Positions 1 to 13,900 of a DNA stretch of 64,000 nucleotides are shown here, in pieces. The position numbers and the translations under genes are program-made. Positions within the stretch are counted from its first letter, which is position 1. The number at the start of each line of letters is the position of its first letter. This DNA comes from Hetaerina americana (taxonomy: Eukaryota; Arthropoda; Insecta; Odonata; Calopterygidae). Location of the stretch: assembly GCA_022747635.1 (NCBI GenBank), contig JAKTNV010000005.1, positions 37,472,336 to 37,536,335 of the forward strand, given 5' to 3'. Under the pieces are notes generated by a model. It saw only the letters and a program-made list of their open reading frames with translations, made no database searches and was not told where the DNA came from.

Positions 1-1849
1 GTGGGTAACGCCTCCAGCTTAATCAAAGCAAAGTGCACATTAGATTACATTCCACAAGGTACATATTCTTTAATTTAATTTATATCGTTATCCTTGACAC
101 TCAAGTCACCGAATAGTTAAGAAATAACCTTTCATCAAAGAAAGATGTTAATGATGAGTGCACACATTTTGATACTTCAATTCATGGGTGCTCATTGTCG
201 ACAGCTTCACAAGATGCTTCTTCGCGGGGACACTTTCAAATGAAACAATATTTAAATCTCCGAAGGTCAGAGAGCTTAAATGCATCCTCAAAAAGCATTG
301 TGATTTATATTCAATGTAATTTACTATCAGTTTGACCAAAGCCAATAGCTGTTACTACAAGAAGGCTGGAAGCTTAGCATTTATAAATATGAAAGTACTT
401 TTTAATGTTATGCTCGAATGCTGGATGCAGTTGAAATTTTATTATTGTTACTGAATCGGCAAAAACTTGAAATTACTCCTAAAGAACTAATGTTATGAAT
501 GAAGACTCGAGAGTGAAGAGAAAAATATTGAAGAGAGAATCAGATGATACTGTTTAAAGGCATAGTTTAATGATGAGTTTCTCAATATTTATTTTTACTG
601 AAATTACACATCCTACGTGAGTAAATGATAATTTACTTTTAAGCATATGCTTCGTTTATTCACAATATTTTATGCGCTCATTTAAGTTGGGTTCATGATG
701 AATCAGTATCGACATTGGCTCATGTGGGCGTGTACTATTCTGGAGAGTAGAAAACAAGAAAAATTCTTTCCTCCCTCCGGGCAAAAAACTAACCATCCAC
801 GGTGAACAACTCTGAAGAGAAAGAGGGTAATTAGAGCGCGCGAATAGGACGAAGAAAATGAGCGGAGACAGGAAGCGGGCAGGAACGAGAGAGAAGCATT
901 TTGACCACCACCAACATTTAAAATGCCCCGCAGAAAAACGCGAGAAAATAAGACCCGAAAGGTATGCGATTTCGACACGCATGCAAACACGCATACGCAC
1001 ATACATACACTCGGACACGCTACAGTGCAACAGTGTGTGACCGCAAGAAAAGAAAAACTGCCTCTCTTTTCCTCTTTCCTTTCGCTCCGTCTTGGAATGC
1101 CTTTGGGCACCGCCTCCCTCTCTCTCTCTCTCCCGGTCTTTGGCGGCAATGGCTACTTGCCAATACATCTCCGAAACTGTTCTCCTCTCTTTCACTATGC
1201 CTCACTCTTATACCTCACCGTGTCTCCTTACACGCCTGGGATGCCAACCTTTGTTATCTTCCATTCCTCTCCTACGTTCCACATCCCTTGCTTTTATTAT
1301 TAATGTTTTGGATCATGTATGAAGACTTTGCACTACTCGCTTCCTTCACTATCTTGCTTGCGAACGGATTTTCCTTATTTACGTGTGGAGAATCGAAGTG
1401 GATTGCATTTGAATCATGCACTCCACCCATAAATTAAGTATTAGGAATACACCATTTGCCTATCCTCGGCTATGAAGAATAAACGGTAGAGAATTGAAAA
1501 TGATGAAACTATCATGACAGATACATGTTTGAATGATTTATATCCTCAATTAAATCTGGTCCTACCATCTTTTTTGCAAAATTTTTCTGCCAGAATTTCT
1601 TCTTCACTTCGACTGTTCCGCTCAATTTTTTTTCCATTCCGTCCATCCGAGGTAAACTTTCTTCCTACTTTACGCATCCAATTTGCCGCCCCGGTCTCTT
1701 TAAGACCACTGTTCTCTCTTCAAATATACAACAATACTTATTTACATTCACATTCAAATTACATTTTCGTCAAATTTCTCAGGGAAGTCAATAACATTAT
1801 AACTTCATTTTCTCCCGTGAGTATTATTATTCTCTCAACGTAGTGTACC
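1..1849. other. no recognisable gene; mixed unique sequence
   Basis: I see no gene here. The sequence is AT-leaning and unique-looking except for roughly 930-1240. There a (CA/TA)-rich stretch and CT-rich tracts create overlapping open frames of 60-180 codons on both strands. Their products are rich in Arg/Glu on one strand and Ser/Phe/Leu on the other, with no domain, so I read them as compositional artefacts. Confidence 0.6.
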
Positions 1850-2900
1850 ATGCTGGTGTTTCGCCATGTACACTTGCATGTGCACTTGAAATTAATGTTG
1901 TTTCTCTTTTATTTACGACTTTTCAAACGCAAATGCTGAAGATCATGGGCGACAAAGCACACCCTTGTCTTTATCCTTACTTTAGTCTAGCTTCAGCACG
2001 TGATTCACTTTTGATGACTGTAATCTCTTATTTGTATAATCTTAAAATCATTCTACTCTCTTGGGAGATCTTTCATATTTTTTTTAACTTTATTAAATGC
2101 ATGGTCCTGAATTCCTGTTCCAGTGGAAATTTAAGGTCCATAGTTAACGTTCATTCAATCGTTATTAAAAGCCTTCCCCAAATCGACCCAGAAAACATAC
2201 CAAATTTTCTTGTGGACGAAAACAATATAGAATGATTTATTCTGTCTCTGTTTTTTCCCGGAACCCTGAATGGTCTTTTCCTGGGACCTATTTTGTTCCA
2301 CTCTTCTGGAATTGATTCTTAAAATAAACTTGCATAGGAGCCCATGAGGTTAATTTTTCCCAAATGGTCGCATATTCCTGCTCTCCTTTTTTTTTCTACG
2401 CATCGGAATAATGAAATTTCTCTGAAGTACCTTGGCAGATTTCCAATTGAACACATGTCATAGAGCAATTTGCATCAAATGTTACCATCAAGTGCCTCTA
2501 AGAGGTTTTTGCTAATTCCTGTAGCATTTCATCCCCGTAAATTCTCCTTAGTAACATACTATATAATTCGACCTCGATATCAGCTTCCCTTACGGCGTCT
2601 CTATTATTTAGCATTGTTTTATTCATATATATTGTTAAAAATTAAATTTCTCGATATATTCCTTACACCTCTTCTCTTTCCGTCGTCTAATATCTGAAAT
2701 AAATTCTTAACTTTCTTCATAGTCTTTTGGATAAAATCCCTGGATATGATGTCTTGTGGTCTCATAGGCCTTTTTATATTCTTTCCAGCAGTTAGCTCTC
2801 TTAAAATTATCTCCTATGTATTTAATTTGCTCTTCACAGAATTCTCATGAGTTCCGGCCCGAAACATAACTAAACATTTTATTTCCTCTTCCTTCCACCC
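1850..2900 (-). pseudogene. decayed non-LTR retrotransposon (LINE) reverse transcriptase
   Basis: Read on the minus strand and allowing frameshifts and stops, this stretch follows the order of a LINE reverse transcriptase. From high to low coordinates it shows a basic linker (NCWKEYKKAYE, then RRRKEKRCKEYIEKF, about 2800-2640). Next comes RCVEKKRRAGICDHLGKINL (about 2420-2340), the counterpart of the family's 'IPKK...NFRPISL' block. GFREKTETE (about 2265-2230) corresponds to the 'FGFRKGKGT' block. VDLGKAFN (about 2190-2165) is the catalytic-Asp motif A region. The FADD motif and C-terminal part are not recognisable. Multiple stops and frameshifts make it a dead copy. The clade (RTE/Jockey-like) is a guess. 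The motif order is what I see; the family assignment is inference. Confidence 0.6.
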
Positions 2901-5900
2901 GGTTCTTCTAATTTTGTTTTTTATTTTTATCTCGGGATTATTATATTTCAAGAATTCATTCCGAAGCTACAATACTATGGGTGGTCTTCCCCTTATTTTT
3001 TTGCACCAATTTCTCTCGTCTTTCTTCGATCCTTCCCTTCGTTTTCATTCTAGCCTATTCTCTCATCCCTCACACTCTCCTAGGACCATTTATGCACATT
3101 ATTTGTTTAATTCTTTCGCTGCCATCTCTACACCGTACCATTTAATGTGAATGCACTGCCGACCGATCTCAGACACATAAATCTTTCTGGTAAAGGAAAG
3201 CAGTGGCTCATTTAAGCAGGAACCAGGCGGGAGAACCGCGTATTTGGCATCACTGGCAAGACTATGGAGTACATAATTCATCATGCCTCAATGGGACGTG
3301 GGATATGGGGTAAGATCGGAGGAGTGGGCGTTGGCGAAAATACGTGCTCCATGTACATTAAGAGTGGTGCTGCAAAGCCCATGCATTCAGTCGATTTCAT
3401 TACAAGCGAGTACCCGCCATTTGAGATTAAAAAAAAGATTTCTGTTTGAAAATAGCTACAGACCTAGGGAAGGGTTCCTATGGAATAATATTGTGGTCGA
3501 TTTTAAGTTTACGAAAGGAAGGAAGGAATTTTGCCAAAGAGGTGTTACAATACTGAGTGAGTATTCAGTAACTTCTAGATGTTGAAACTATAAATGTATC
3601 AACGGTCTCTGAATATGATTTGATGAATGAATGCGGATTATTTCTAGTAATCAGGAAGAATTGCTAGGTGGCCCGATTCTATAGGATACGGTACACTTCG
3701 CTACTAATTGTCATAAGGGCGTATGAAATTAAGACGTATGGGGTCGGATTATTTCCTTGCGACAACATTCAAGCCATTACATAATGTTGTAAAATGAAAA
3801 CTCCATTTGCCATTATCTAAGGAAGAAAAAGATTTAGAACTATGAACATTAAAATTTGTGTCAAAATGGTGCGCTGCCTTGAAAACGATCCGTGTGAATA
3901 TAAAATTTGAATGTTTCTTTATAAAGTAAATTCAAAAACGAGTAGGCTATGCATCAAAATTATGCATCTAATCTTAGTCAACTCAATCACCAATCTCGTG
4001 CAAAACAACATCTTAATTATAATATTCAGTGTTTCTCGTCAGAGTATTCTATATGGATAGATAAATAATTTGTGGGAATTTGGGATAAGATTAAAAGTAA
4101 TTACCGTGAATATTTACGAAACCTAAAGCAACTATTGATGATACCAAAGCAGCTCTGTTCCTATAAGGTTTTCACTCGTGATGTAGACAAACTGAAATTC
4201 AGTGACTTAGGATGTGCGTAATAGATTTATGCATATTTTCTTTTAGTAGCAAATACAATAAAGCTAGTTCAACTTACTCACACATGAAAATGAAATGAAA
4301 TACCCGAGTATTAGTTCAACAGATTATTGCATTTTAATACGTGGTCCAATCCAAAGGTGCAGTAAAGACCTTAAAAATATATTTACAGTCCTGGCCTCAA
4401 ATCACGAAAAAATAAACGAAATAAACTGCAGGAACTCTTCACCGTAGGTATGAAATACGTCGACGATGTGAACGTGCGAGTCAGCCATGCGAATTCGGAG
4501 ATTATGTTGAAAATGGAGGATAGGCTAGTACATATTTTAAAACTTCTCTGCCCACCCTCCTCTGACGAAACGTTCCAAAATTGAAGAGCAGCAGAAAACA
4601 CCCTTGGAAAGATACAAAAAAAAAGACGCGGAGAGCTCATGCCGGGAGTATTCCGGAGAAAATAACGGTTTCTTGTGCGAATGTGCGATTTGCGTGACGA
4701 TAGGAGCGGGCATAAGAGAGAGGAGTGCGGGCAGAAAAGCAGTGATGAAAGGCAGGCATTTATAAACAGATCCCGTGGAGGAACTTTTTAAAGAGGAGTG
4801 AAGGGGGATGGGACGAGGAGCGTGAGACCGCGCGGATGATTCTGGGACTTATGAGGATCGGAAGGAGATACGAAGCGACCGGGATGAACGCACGCGGGAG
4901 GATTGGTTTGGGCGAGGGGAAGAGCTCGGGGTGTGGGGCGGGGGGAAATGGAGAGAGAGAGAGAGGAGACGGAGAAGTTTTTTCAAAAAAGAGACGAGTA
5001 TAAGAGAAATAGAAAGAGAGAGAGTAAGAGGTTATGTGAGACGACGAGGACGAGATCTCCGACTCCCCTTCTCCTCCTCTCTCTCTCCCCCATCCCTCCG
5101 CCCCCTAACCACCGTGTTTGCGATTCCCATATAACTAGGGCGGTGGTAATAGCCTAGCTGTTGAGTTGAATCATCGCAAATGTGCCTCGACCGACCGACC
5201 GTCCTCTCCGGCGCACGGGGAGTTTGCTCGAATGTGCGTGCGTGTTAGAGCGTTATACGGATGATATAAGACTTCATCCATGTCCCAATTACTCCGATCC
5301 GCGGCGATGAAAATACCGTAATAAATACGGTGCCATGGGGAGTGGAAGAGGTTGGAAATGGTTTCCTGGGGAAGGTTGGCGATGGGGAAGAGGGGGTGTG
5401 TGTGAGACGGACTATATGTCCGGGGCAGATTGGAGCGTGGGGGAAGACGGAGAGGATAGGCCGAGGGTGGAAAGGGAGAATGGGGGGGGAGAAGGGGAGA
5501 CTGCGGAAAGGCAAAATCCTCCAGGAAGCATTTGATTTTATTTACGAGGAAAGACCGGCATTAGTTCACGCCGAGCTTTTCCTCCTTCGAACTTAAAACC
5601 GAACGGAAGGCCAAAACTTCACGTATTTTTTTTTGGTCTTTATTTTTGGTTGAGTTTATTTCCAACGGTGAAACATCAAGAGTCCCGAGTGATATCATCT
5701 CACTTATTCCGTGTTTCTCGATGAAACAATTATGACAATTGCAAAATCCGCGAAAAGCAACACTGAGCGCTTTTCTCTGGATACAAGTGGGGAAAAAACT
5801 ATGGTTCCACACCACAAACTCGTTCCTCACAAGCACGATCAGATAATATTTTTTTATCCTTCCGCATAATAACATACCGCGAATTTATAAAATCCAAAAA

Positions 5901-7850
5901 ATGTCTCAGGTATACTTTCAACTTTCCTCTATATTCCGCTTTGCTGATTATTTATTCAAGGTGTTTAAAAAAATGTAAAGCTTCCGATTCGGAAGCACGT
6001 AAATCGTTATTTATATCGATAAGATTTTTAAGGACAAATGAATTAGCTCGACGATCCTCACATAAAATATCTGACGGGACTTAACGTTTGCCTAAAATAT
6101 GTGCCTTGATATCAAAACAGAGCACATTTTTATAAGCAATATCATTTAATAGAAATCATAAATAAGAAAGAAAATGAAATGTCAGTAAAATTTAATCACA
6201 AGCTGAAATATAAGGGCAAGATATCAATTTTAAAAATTAAATTCGTGAATAACTACTGGCGGGCTACCGTTTAAAGTAGGTTTTCATGGACATAGACTGA
6301 ACATGGCTAATGTTTTCAGATTAAAATGCATGGGTACCAATGAATTATTCTTAGGAAAAAAGAACGTAGCGTTCCAGATTTAAGACATTTTATTTTAACA
6401 TGTTGAACACACTGCAACATCTTCAGGTATTATCACTGCTTTTAAATAAAATATATACCTAGATTTAAAGCGAAACGCCAAAATATTTCTGAAGAATTAT
6501 TCATCGAAATGAAAACATCCTAGTATACCAACAAGTTGGTACACGAGATCATAAACTTGCAATGAATAAAAAACTCTCCCTTGTTAAAAAACAAATGAAG
6601 CCATTAAAAACAGGTTATGCACATTACTACTGAAGTTAACGTGGAAATGCGCCTTTAAACACGGAAGGTTGAAACTAAAAATTCGAGGACTCGACAGAGA
6701 GGCAAAGCCACAAGTGCGCTCGCTCTCTCTTCGTGGAAGTAAAGTGATAATGAGGCAGTGAACGATGTAAAAAGAGAAGGAACAAAGGAGGGAGAATGGG
6801 CTAGATGGGAAGGACCTTTTTAACATAAGGGGCGGCGAAGGTGCCGAGAAAGGGAAGAAAAATGGGGATGAGGGCGGAGAGAATCTGGCCATCTGGCCTT
6901 TTGAGCCCTGTACTCGCGCCCGCGTCTCTTTCGTACACGGACGTACGTGTTCGATGCGGAGATAGGTGGTGGTGGTTGCCTTGCTTCCCTCAAATCTCTC
7001 CACCCACGCCCTACTTTTATTTTTCGACCCTCGGTCAGCGCCCCCCCAATCCACCTCAGGTCCCCCGAGACCACGAAGAATTCTTTTCGGACCTTCTTAA
7101 TGCCCTGCCCCCCTCCTCCCGTCCGATCCTGCATGGCTACCACCCCATCCCCCCCACCACACACACACACACACACAGAACACCGCCAGCTGTTTAATGC
7201 GCGCTGCCAAAGGCACGGACGCGCGCGCGGCGATTGAGAGATGGAGATACCGAGGTGGTGGGTGGGGTTTTGGAAGGAGCGGGTGGGTGGGGCGAAAAAG
7301 GAGGAGGAATTCTGAGATGCAGATGGATTATGGGAGTTAATTGGATAACGAGGACTTCTCAGTTGAGAAATATTGGTGCGGGCTAGTGGGCAAGGGCGGG
7401 GTAGGGGGATAGTTAATGTCAGCGCGCCATCAGAAAAAGATAAAAAAAGAGAGAACGGAAGTCGTCCCGGCGGGAAATCTGTGGCAAATCGACGCCGAGG
7501 ACCCAGATTCATATCTCCCTCGATTCCACCCGTTTATAATGATTTTGACGCATTACGTTAATTTTCTGACGAACTAAGCTCGACCAAAAACGACTATTTC
7601 TGCCGAAATATGGCTTTTCAGAAGCAATGGTATTTCCCGCAATTTTACGCATTTGCCGGAAAAAATATTGAAAGCCCGACGGTCCGTAATTGGAATTAAA
7701 TTGGACGACTGGCGAACTACATTATTAAATAAAATATTAGCGTTTGCAAGATTTAAATATGTTTACTGAATTCCAAGTAACTGCGAGGGATACCGCAGCA
7801 GTAACTTTTACCGGAGTCATCCGCTAATATGCATTTCAATGCTACGAGCT
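2901..7850. other. no recognisable gene; unique AT-rich DNA with simple-sequence tracts
   Basis: I recognise no conserved coding sequence. Roughly 4640-5530 is G/A-rich on the plus strand, with GA runs near 4955-4975 and a short CT-rich piece at 5050-5105. About 6690-7430 mixes pyrimidine-rich DNA with a (CA)n run near 7157-7177. It produces a 230-codon minus-strand frame (6820-7512) of biased composition and no domain. The remainder (2900-4600, 5600-6600) is plain AT-rich sequence. Confidence 0.55.
7157..7177. repeat. (CA)n microsatellite
   Basis: An uninterrupted run of about ten CA dinucleotides lies inside a C-rich stretch. Confidence 0.85.
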
Positions 7851-7928
7851 ACAATTTCAGGGCGAAAAAATCATTCGCCTTGACCGGGATCCCGATCAAT
7901 GCGAATGATTTTTACACTCTGAAATTGT
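7851..7928. repeat. 78-bp loop-free imperfect palindrome
   Basis: The two 39-nt halves are inverted copies matching at 34 of 39 positions, with the axis between bases 7889 and 7890 inside GGGATCCC. The outer ACAATTTCAG/CTGAAATTGT and the inner TCATTCGC/GCGAATGA blocks are exact. There is no spacer, so the DNA could form a cruciform or a single hairpin. It could be a tiny palindromic MITE, but I see no clear target-site duplication. Confidence 0.8.
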
Positions 7929-10900
7929 TGCAATGTTTACAAAAATGATTAATATATTTTTTAAAACGTTTTCTGCAGGGTTGAAAACAATTATACCATG
8001 AAAACCAAACCGCCCGAAAATGCCAAAGATGGCTCGTCAACGCTAACCAAAATGCCTACTTCATTGTCTGGGAAAACACCTGACAGGATTCATATGGCTA
8101 CCATTTAGCAAGTACTATTTATAAATTATATTAAACGACTTAACACCAAAAGTGTACTTGGAAACGTAAGACGGTCCAACCTCAGGCCAACACCAGAATG
8201 CTAACCCACTGGTAGGCAAAGTTATCTCAACTACCAGCATAAAAATGGGTCTCACACTTCAACCAACATTATTCTACAAATACCTACATATTTTCTAAAT
8301 GTACACCAATGATGATTTCTCGTAATTTTGCACATATTTTTTCATTTAATTACTCGAAATACTTGATACCATACAACCATTCAAATAAATTACGTAACTT
8401 AAAAAACGATTATCCAAATACCTTGCCATAAATAAATTACCGCCTTGAAAGAAAATATCTTTCCAACTTGAGCATGTCAACCGGAGCTACTGCTAATTTT
8501 AGGGACTTGCCCGCATTGCACTGATGCGCGACACATGAGCGGCTAATTAGGCCCCCGATAGCAAAAGAGTCCAAATTCACAATGTAAAATATTTCTATCT
8601 AAAATTATAAACAGAAAAATATTCTGACCAGACAAACTTCCCCACTATCGAAAAAAATCAGCCCTTTCGGCCACTTCCTATCTTATTTTACGACGTGTTT
8701 TATACTTTGCGGGAGAGTGTGCCGAGTTACCCCGAGGTCACTCCCTCGGTAATTATTACACCCATTAATACACGGCTAACAGCATTAAGAATGGGAGGAA
8801 ACATCCGTTGGTATACTCAAACTAATGAATCACTTTGACCGCTTCTTAGATCGTTAGTTAAAACTCACCCTCGTTCCCCTCCAATTCCTCCACAATCCCT
8901 CCTCCTCTCCTTTTCACCTCTTTCACCCCGTCCACCTGCTTCGCCCTCCGTTTAAACTCTCCCATTAATCGCCGGTGACGGTGTGGTCTAGTCTCGGCGC
9001 ACAATGGGATTAACTCAACCTACCAATCCTGGGGATATCTTCTTAGAGGAAACTGCGTCCAACAGCTACCTTTATGACCTCCATACGTGTAGCTCTTTCC
9101 CTAGGTTTCATGGCCCCCGCTATAGCGTCGAAATTAGAGAGGGGACTCTCCTTCACGCCCCATTGCACGAAACTCATCCCATGGTGCACCGTAATGTGCG
9201 AGAAATAATGTAAGGGTTCTTTTATTACATATTCGCCATTATAGACATCATTCTGGGATAATGATGCATGCGCCTCTGTGGTACGTATTAATAAAGCCAG
9301 ATTGAATAAAGTACTAGTGTAAAGTAGACAGGAGAGAAAATGTTCATTGGCTCCTTGTGGAGGGAAGAGATAGACGACTGAAGCACCTACCGACGTGGAT
9401 TAATATGAAGACGCCCATATTGGTGTTCGCTATGGCCCCATGTCAAGCATTAATCGAAAATTATCAATTTTCAGCCCCTAATATTTGTTTATTTAACTAG
9501 GAAATACTTCTGGATCATCCTCATAGATTTTAATATGTTTTCCCTTCGCTTAAGGAACAAGGATTAATTTGTTCACCGTTAAAGGAGTGGAAAAAAGTGG
9601 GCAGAAAATTGTCGAAGTGAAGAAACACGGTCTAGATTTGCACAGTTCAATTGATAATTAAGTAAGCCGGAGAAGAATGGAACTCATGACGCAAGTGGTA
9701 AAAGATGACAAGGTAAGGAATTTCGAAGAACTTCACGAAAAAAAGAAAGAGAAATCCTGGTACTAATTGGATTTTGGTCGAGAGCAGGGTTTAGGATTCT
9801 TGGAAATGAGAATTATGCGAAAGATATAACCAAAAAGTTGACAGACCATAAAAATCAAATTAATAAAGCTGACTGTATGCATTCCAAATGAAACATATAC
9901 GGAAATAAGTAATAATAACTGTGCTACCCAAATTCCTCCGTAAACATAGTCCCCAGCAGAGAAATGTTTTGTTAAGGAAAGACTACCCTTTACCTCCAAT
10001 TGTGCCAAACATTTCGATAAAAATATACCGTCGTGTGGAACACTCGAACGTGTATTTAATAAATTCATTAAACATTGCAAAACATACGGTTTATTGACGT
10101 CGTCACAACACCATGTCTCCAAGAAATTAAACATCGGGGACGCACATCGAATGAGAGTACGAGCTCATTAAGACAACACGCATTTGCCCAAAACCCCACT
10201 CCTTCCCCTTATCTACCCTCGCAAGAAATCCTATCATTTTCGGCATTACTTTTCCTCGAGGGCGCGCGAGTAACAAGAAGAGGAAAAATTCCAGGAGGTG
10301 CCTCAAACACGCATTAACCCACTTCTGCTTCCGCATGACACTTCCCCGCCCTCCACCACCTTCCTTTTCCTGCAGGAACGGAAACGGGGAGAGAAGATGT
10401 ATGGACCACAGCGTGGCGCTCAACATGCCTGGGGCTAGGAAGGGAAGCAAAAGGGAGGGCAACGAAGAGGGGGCACGCGAGGGAGGAGAGTGGAAGACTC
10501 GGGCGGTAAAGAAGACGTGAGGAAGAAATGTGAAGATTAAGTGGTGCGGATCCTCGAACGCGAACTCGTGTTTGCCAACCCACCAACACTAGACGACCCA
10601 ACGTTTTGTGCCTCGGACAAGGCAAAACCATTGACCCTTTAAGAGAATAATACGATCGCGTTCACTAACGATCTGTAGCCATCAAATACCATGATAGACA
10701 TAAGCATGCATTATTTCTTAGGATTTTCATTATTCAAACATTCCAGTGACAGTTTCATCGTCTTTAATTTTCCCTGATAATCTAGCGTTAGGTTTATAAT
10801 TTCGTAAGGAACCTGGTGAGAAGAACTGAGTCAATTCATAGAAAAACTACCTCAAAGAGAGAGAGAGTGTTTCATGAGGGAATTCAGAACGCCCATTACG

Positions 10901-13900
10901 CTAATCTTTTTGTTTATCCTATTTCACGAAACGTTTTCCTGTCCCGTTTGAAGTATGCCTTCCTTGGAATTCATCTTGTCCCCCCTTTTCTGTTTCTTCG
11001 AGTATTTTCTTAAGGACGCCATTAGCATTTAGAGTGCTCGAATACGCCGCGTGTTATGTCATCATTTTTCTAATCTTTTTATTCGCCACAATGCCGTCTA
11101 GCGAATTCGTGTTCCTACTTACATTTGCCACACGCCGTTAGACGGCTATCAAGAACATCTACACATTCAGGCGCAGCTGCTACGAAATCATGTTGAAAAG
11201 ATGAACCATGGATTGTACTCGAAATCTTTAAATTATTAACCTATTTAAAAGTAAATTTATCAAACAGTTCGACTCCAGAAAATGTTTTCCCATGCTAACT
11301 AAGGAATCAGGGAATCAATATTTAAGGTGTATAATGTCTCTCATAGTTGAAGACACTATAATCCTACATACTTTCAAGGAAAACGGCCAGGTACAATACC
11401 GCAAGGCGTTAAAGGTGAATATTGAAAATTACCGAACACATGAACTATGAATTGATGAATTCAGTTCGTGACGCAGTTTATACTTGCTAATCTAGCAGTA
11501 ACAAGAATATTATGTCATGTCTCTCATAATTCAGAAAAATTCAGAATTTTTTCCAACGATCGAATAAAATTTCTCTTTATCTACTGGTAAAAAGCCCTGC
11601 TAGCTGGTTTGTTGACACTTTGGTACCAATTAATTGTTTAAGAAATGTCACCAAATAAGAAGAAGAAAATGTTGATACAGTGGGCAGGATTCCGTTAACA
11701 TATATAACACAATTCATGGGTTCTACTCAATACAAGTTTTAGATTAACGTGATACTTAAAGGATAAGAAGGTGGAGAGAACAGCACATACAAAAAGAATA
11801 TTAAGCCTAATTGCTTGGATTACCGTTTCACTACAGCTGTATTTACTTAATTATTCCACCGACTTCAAAGATTAAAAACACATCGCGGACGACAGTAGTG
11901 GGCTGCGATGTCAATTTCTCCGTGCAGAAATTTTAGCACAGTCACCGGAGATTTTGACTATTAGCCGAGAGGTTCGCGTTCAAATCTGAGTGACGCCTCC
12001 GGATAACGTCCGCTTCGCCCACGCCGCGCAATTTCTCTGAAACAAGATACTTCTTGGCAACTGCAACGGAAAGGAACTTCCCTTCAACTCTAATGAGTGA
12101 ACCGCTCACGCGATTGTAGGCAGTACAAGGTTAGATTTAGCCTCAACTATCAAATCAACCTTCAGGACCCCATTTCTCATAGCCCTCAAGCCAGTTCACA
12201 AGTCCTTGTGACTAGTACACAAGGAATCTGCTGATGGCAATGAATGATGCAGTACTTTTTTATGCCTCCGTTGAACGGAACGCAGATTTGAAAGTTTTAT
12301 GCCACGTTTAAGACAATATTCATTGTTCCTTTAAATCCACTTGTGCCTTTGAGTAACACCATGGCTGCGGGTTGGTAACTACTCTCTGGTCTAACAAATG
12401 AAAGAAGGATGCATCGAGCCCGAGAAACTTCGGATGGCCACAAGAACAGATCTCTGCAAAAACTTCATGAGTTGTTTCTTTATACGTTACGGTTAGTTGG
12501 GCGCGCTGATGGCTACGAAACGTGATATATTTGCTATTTAACTTGATCACTATCGTATAACCCCTCACTGAGTTCCCGATTTGAGCCCGAATCTCAAGCA
12601 TCATCGACCATCAACTTTCAAGAAGGGAGAAGAAGGATACATTTCAAATGCGTCGTGCCAAGTTCGCCTAATGACTCCCTTGGAGCCGCCCTGATGGAAA
12701 AGGACCGTTAAAAGAACGTTCCGAAGACGCTGGAGATTAATAATCCTATAATTGTCGCGCGGAGAATGGAGAATTTCCCAAAGAAATCATAAGAAAACCG
12801 AAGGCGTTAATAGAGCAGGTGACTAGTGGCGGTTGGGAAGGGAACTACGGAAATAAATGGCTTAGATTTAGTCGTATGGCCATGTATCTTCGGAGCTCAC
12901 ACTCAAAACAGCAACATCCACTCATCAGGAATGGGAGACGTACTTAGAAATAGGAGAGTGAGGGTGAGGAGAAAACTGTAAGGGACCTGCCTGGGAACGC
13001 TTGTGATGTAACCTCCTCTTCGTGAATCTCCTTTCCCCGGTGAGTTACGGAGTTTATTCCTGGACGGCTTGGCATAGCCAGTATTTTCAAAAGCAATTCA
13101 CAGAAAGAGGGAAAAAATACAGAAGCACAGTGGAAAAATATGTAGTCAAATCCTTTTTATCAAACATTAAGAAGCCCTCAAGTCTGTTCGGAGAGGGGTT
13201 ACTTATTAAGAGATTTACCCATGGTGGACGAATATACATCAGTTCCATGATTCATGGCGACTGTAAGGAGAAAAACTCCCGTTTTCTCGTTAAGTCCCCG
13301 GAAGTAATCAATAAGCCAAAATCACTCTTTTTATCCCACAATGAAAGGTTAATATATTTAAGTGGAAGAACCTACTCGCGTAAGTGGAAAGGAGTATTTT
13401 CTCTGCAAAACTGCAATGCGTACCTATCTATTACCGCTGTCATGCTAGCCGTCCATTTTTGCACGCGATTGAGGTTACTCACTTTCTCGCTTATTATCTT
13501 ACAAAAAAACTAAAGAGACTGAAAGAGAGAGAGAGACAATGTGCCACACGAGAATGAGAATTAAACTGTACGCACACAAACACAGGAGACGTGCTTCCAG
13601 CAGTTTTTGCTCAAGAAACGGAGAATGAAAATCCTAGAAAAAATGCAGAAATTGCTAGCCAAAGCTCCGCGGTAATCGCCACCATACGTCATTTGTTGAA
13701 TCTTTGAGCTGTTAACATTACACGCCAAAGCATCTGTAAATTTGCTACATCCGCGAGGGAAACCTAATTTGACATCCCCAACTTATTTGTGCCTCCAAAC
13801 GCAAGACGGATGGGACAAAATACGCCTCGTACAGAAACGGAAAAATCAAGAAATGATTGACAAATATTTTAGATTGAAAAGTTTCGCATTTCGTCCCTTT

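Noticed and set aside
6820..7512. 230-codon minus-strand open frame
   Set aside because: Composition follows local polypyrimidine/polypurine tracts and a (CA)n run; no domain and several competing frames on both strands.
11945..12005. tRNA-like sequence with TAGCCGAGAGG and GCGTTCAAATCTG
   Set aside because: The two boxes are only about ten bases apart, too close for a tRNA or SINE head, and no arms pair.
13022..13513. 163-codon plus-strand frame
   Set aside because: Starts with GTG; from the first ATG only about 90 codons remain and no domain is visible.
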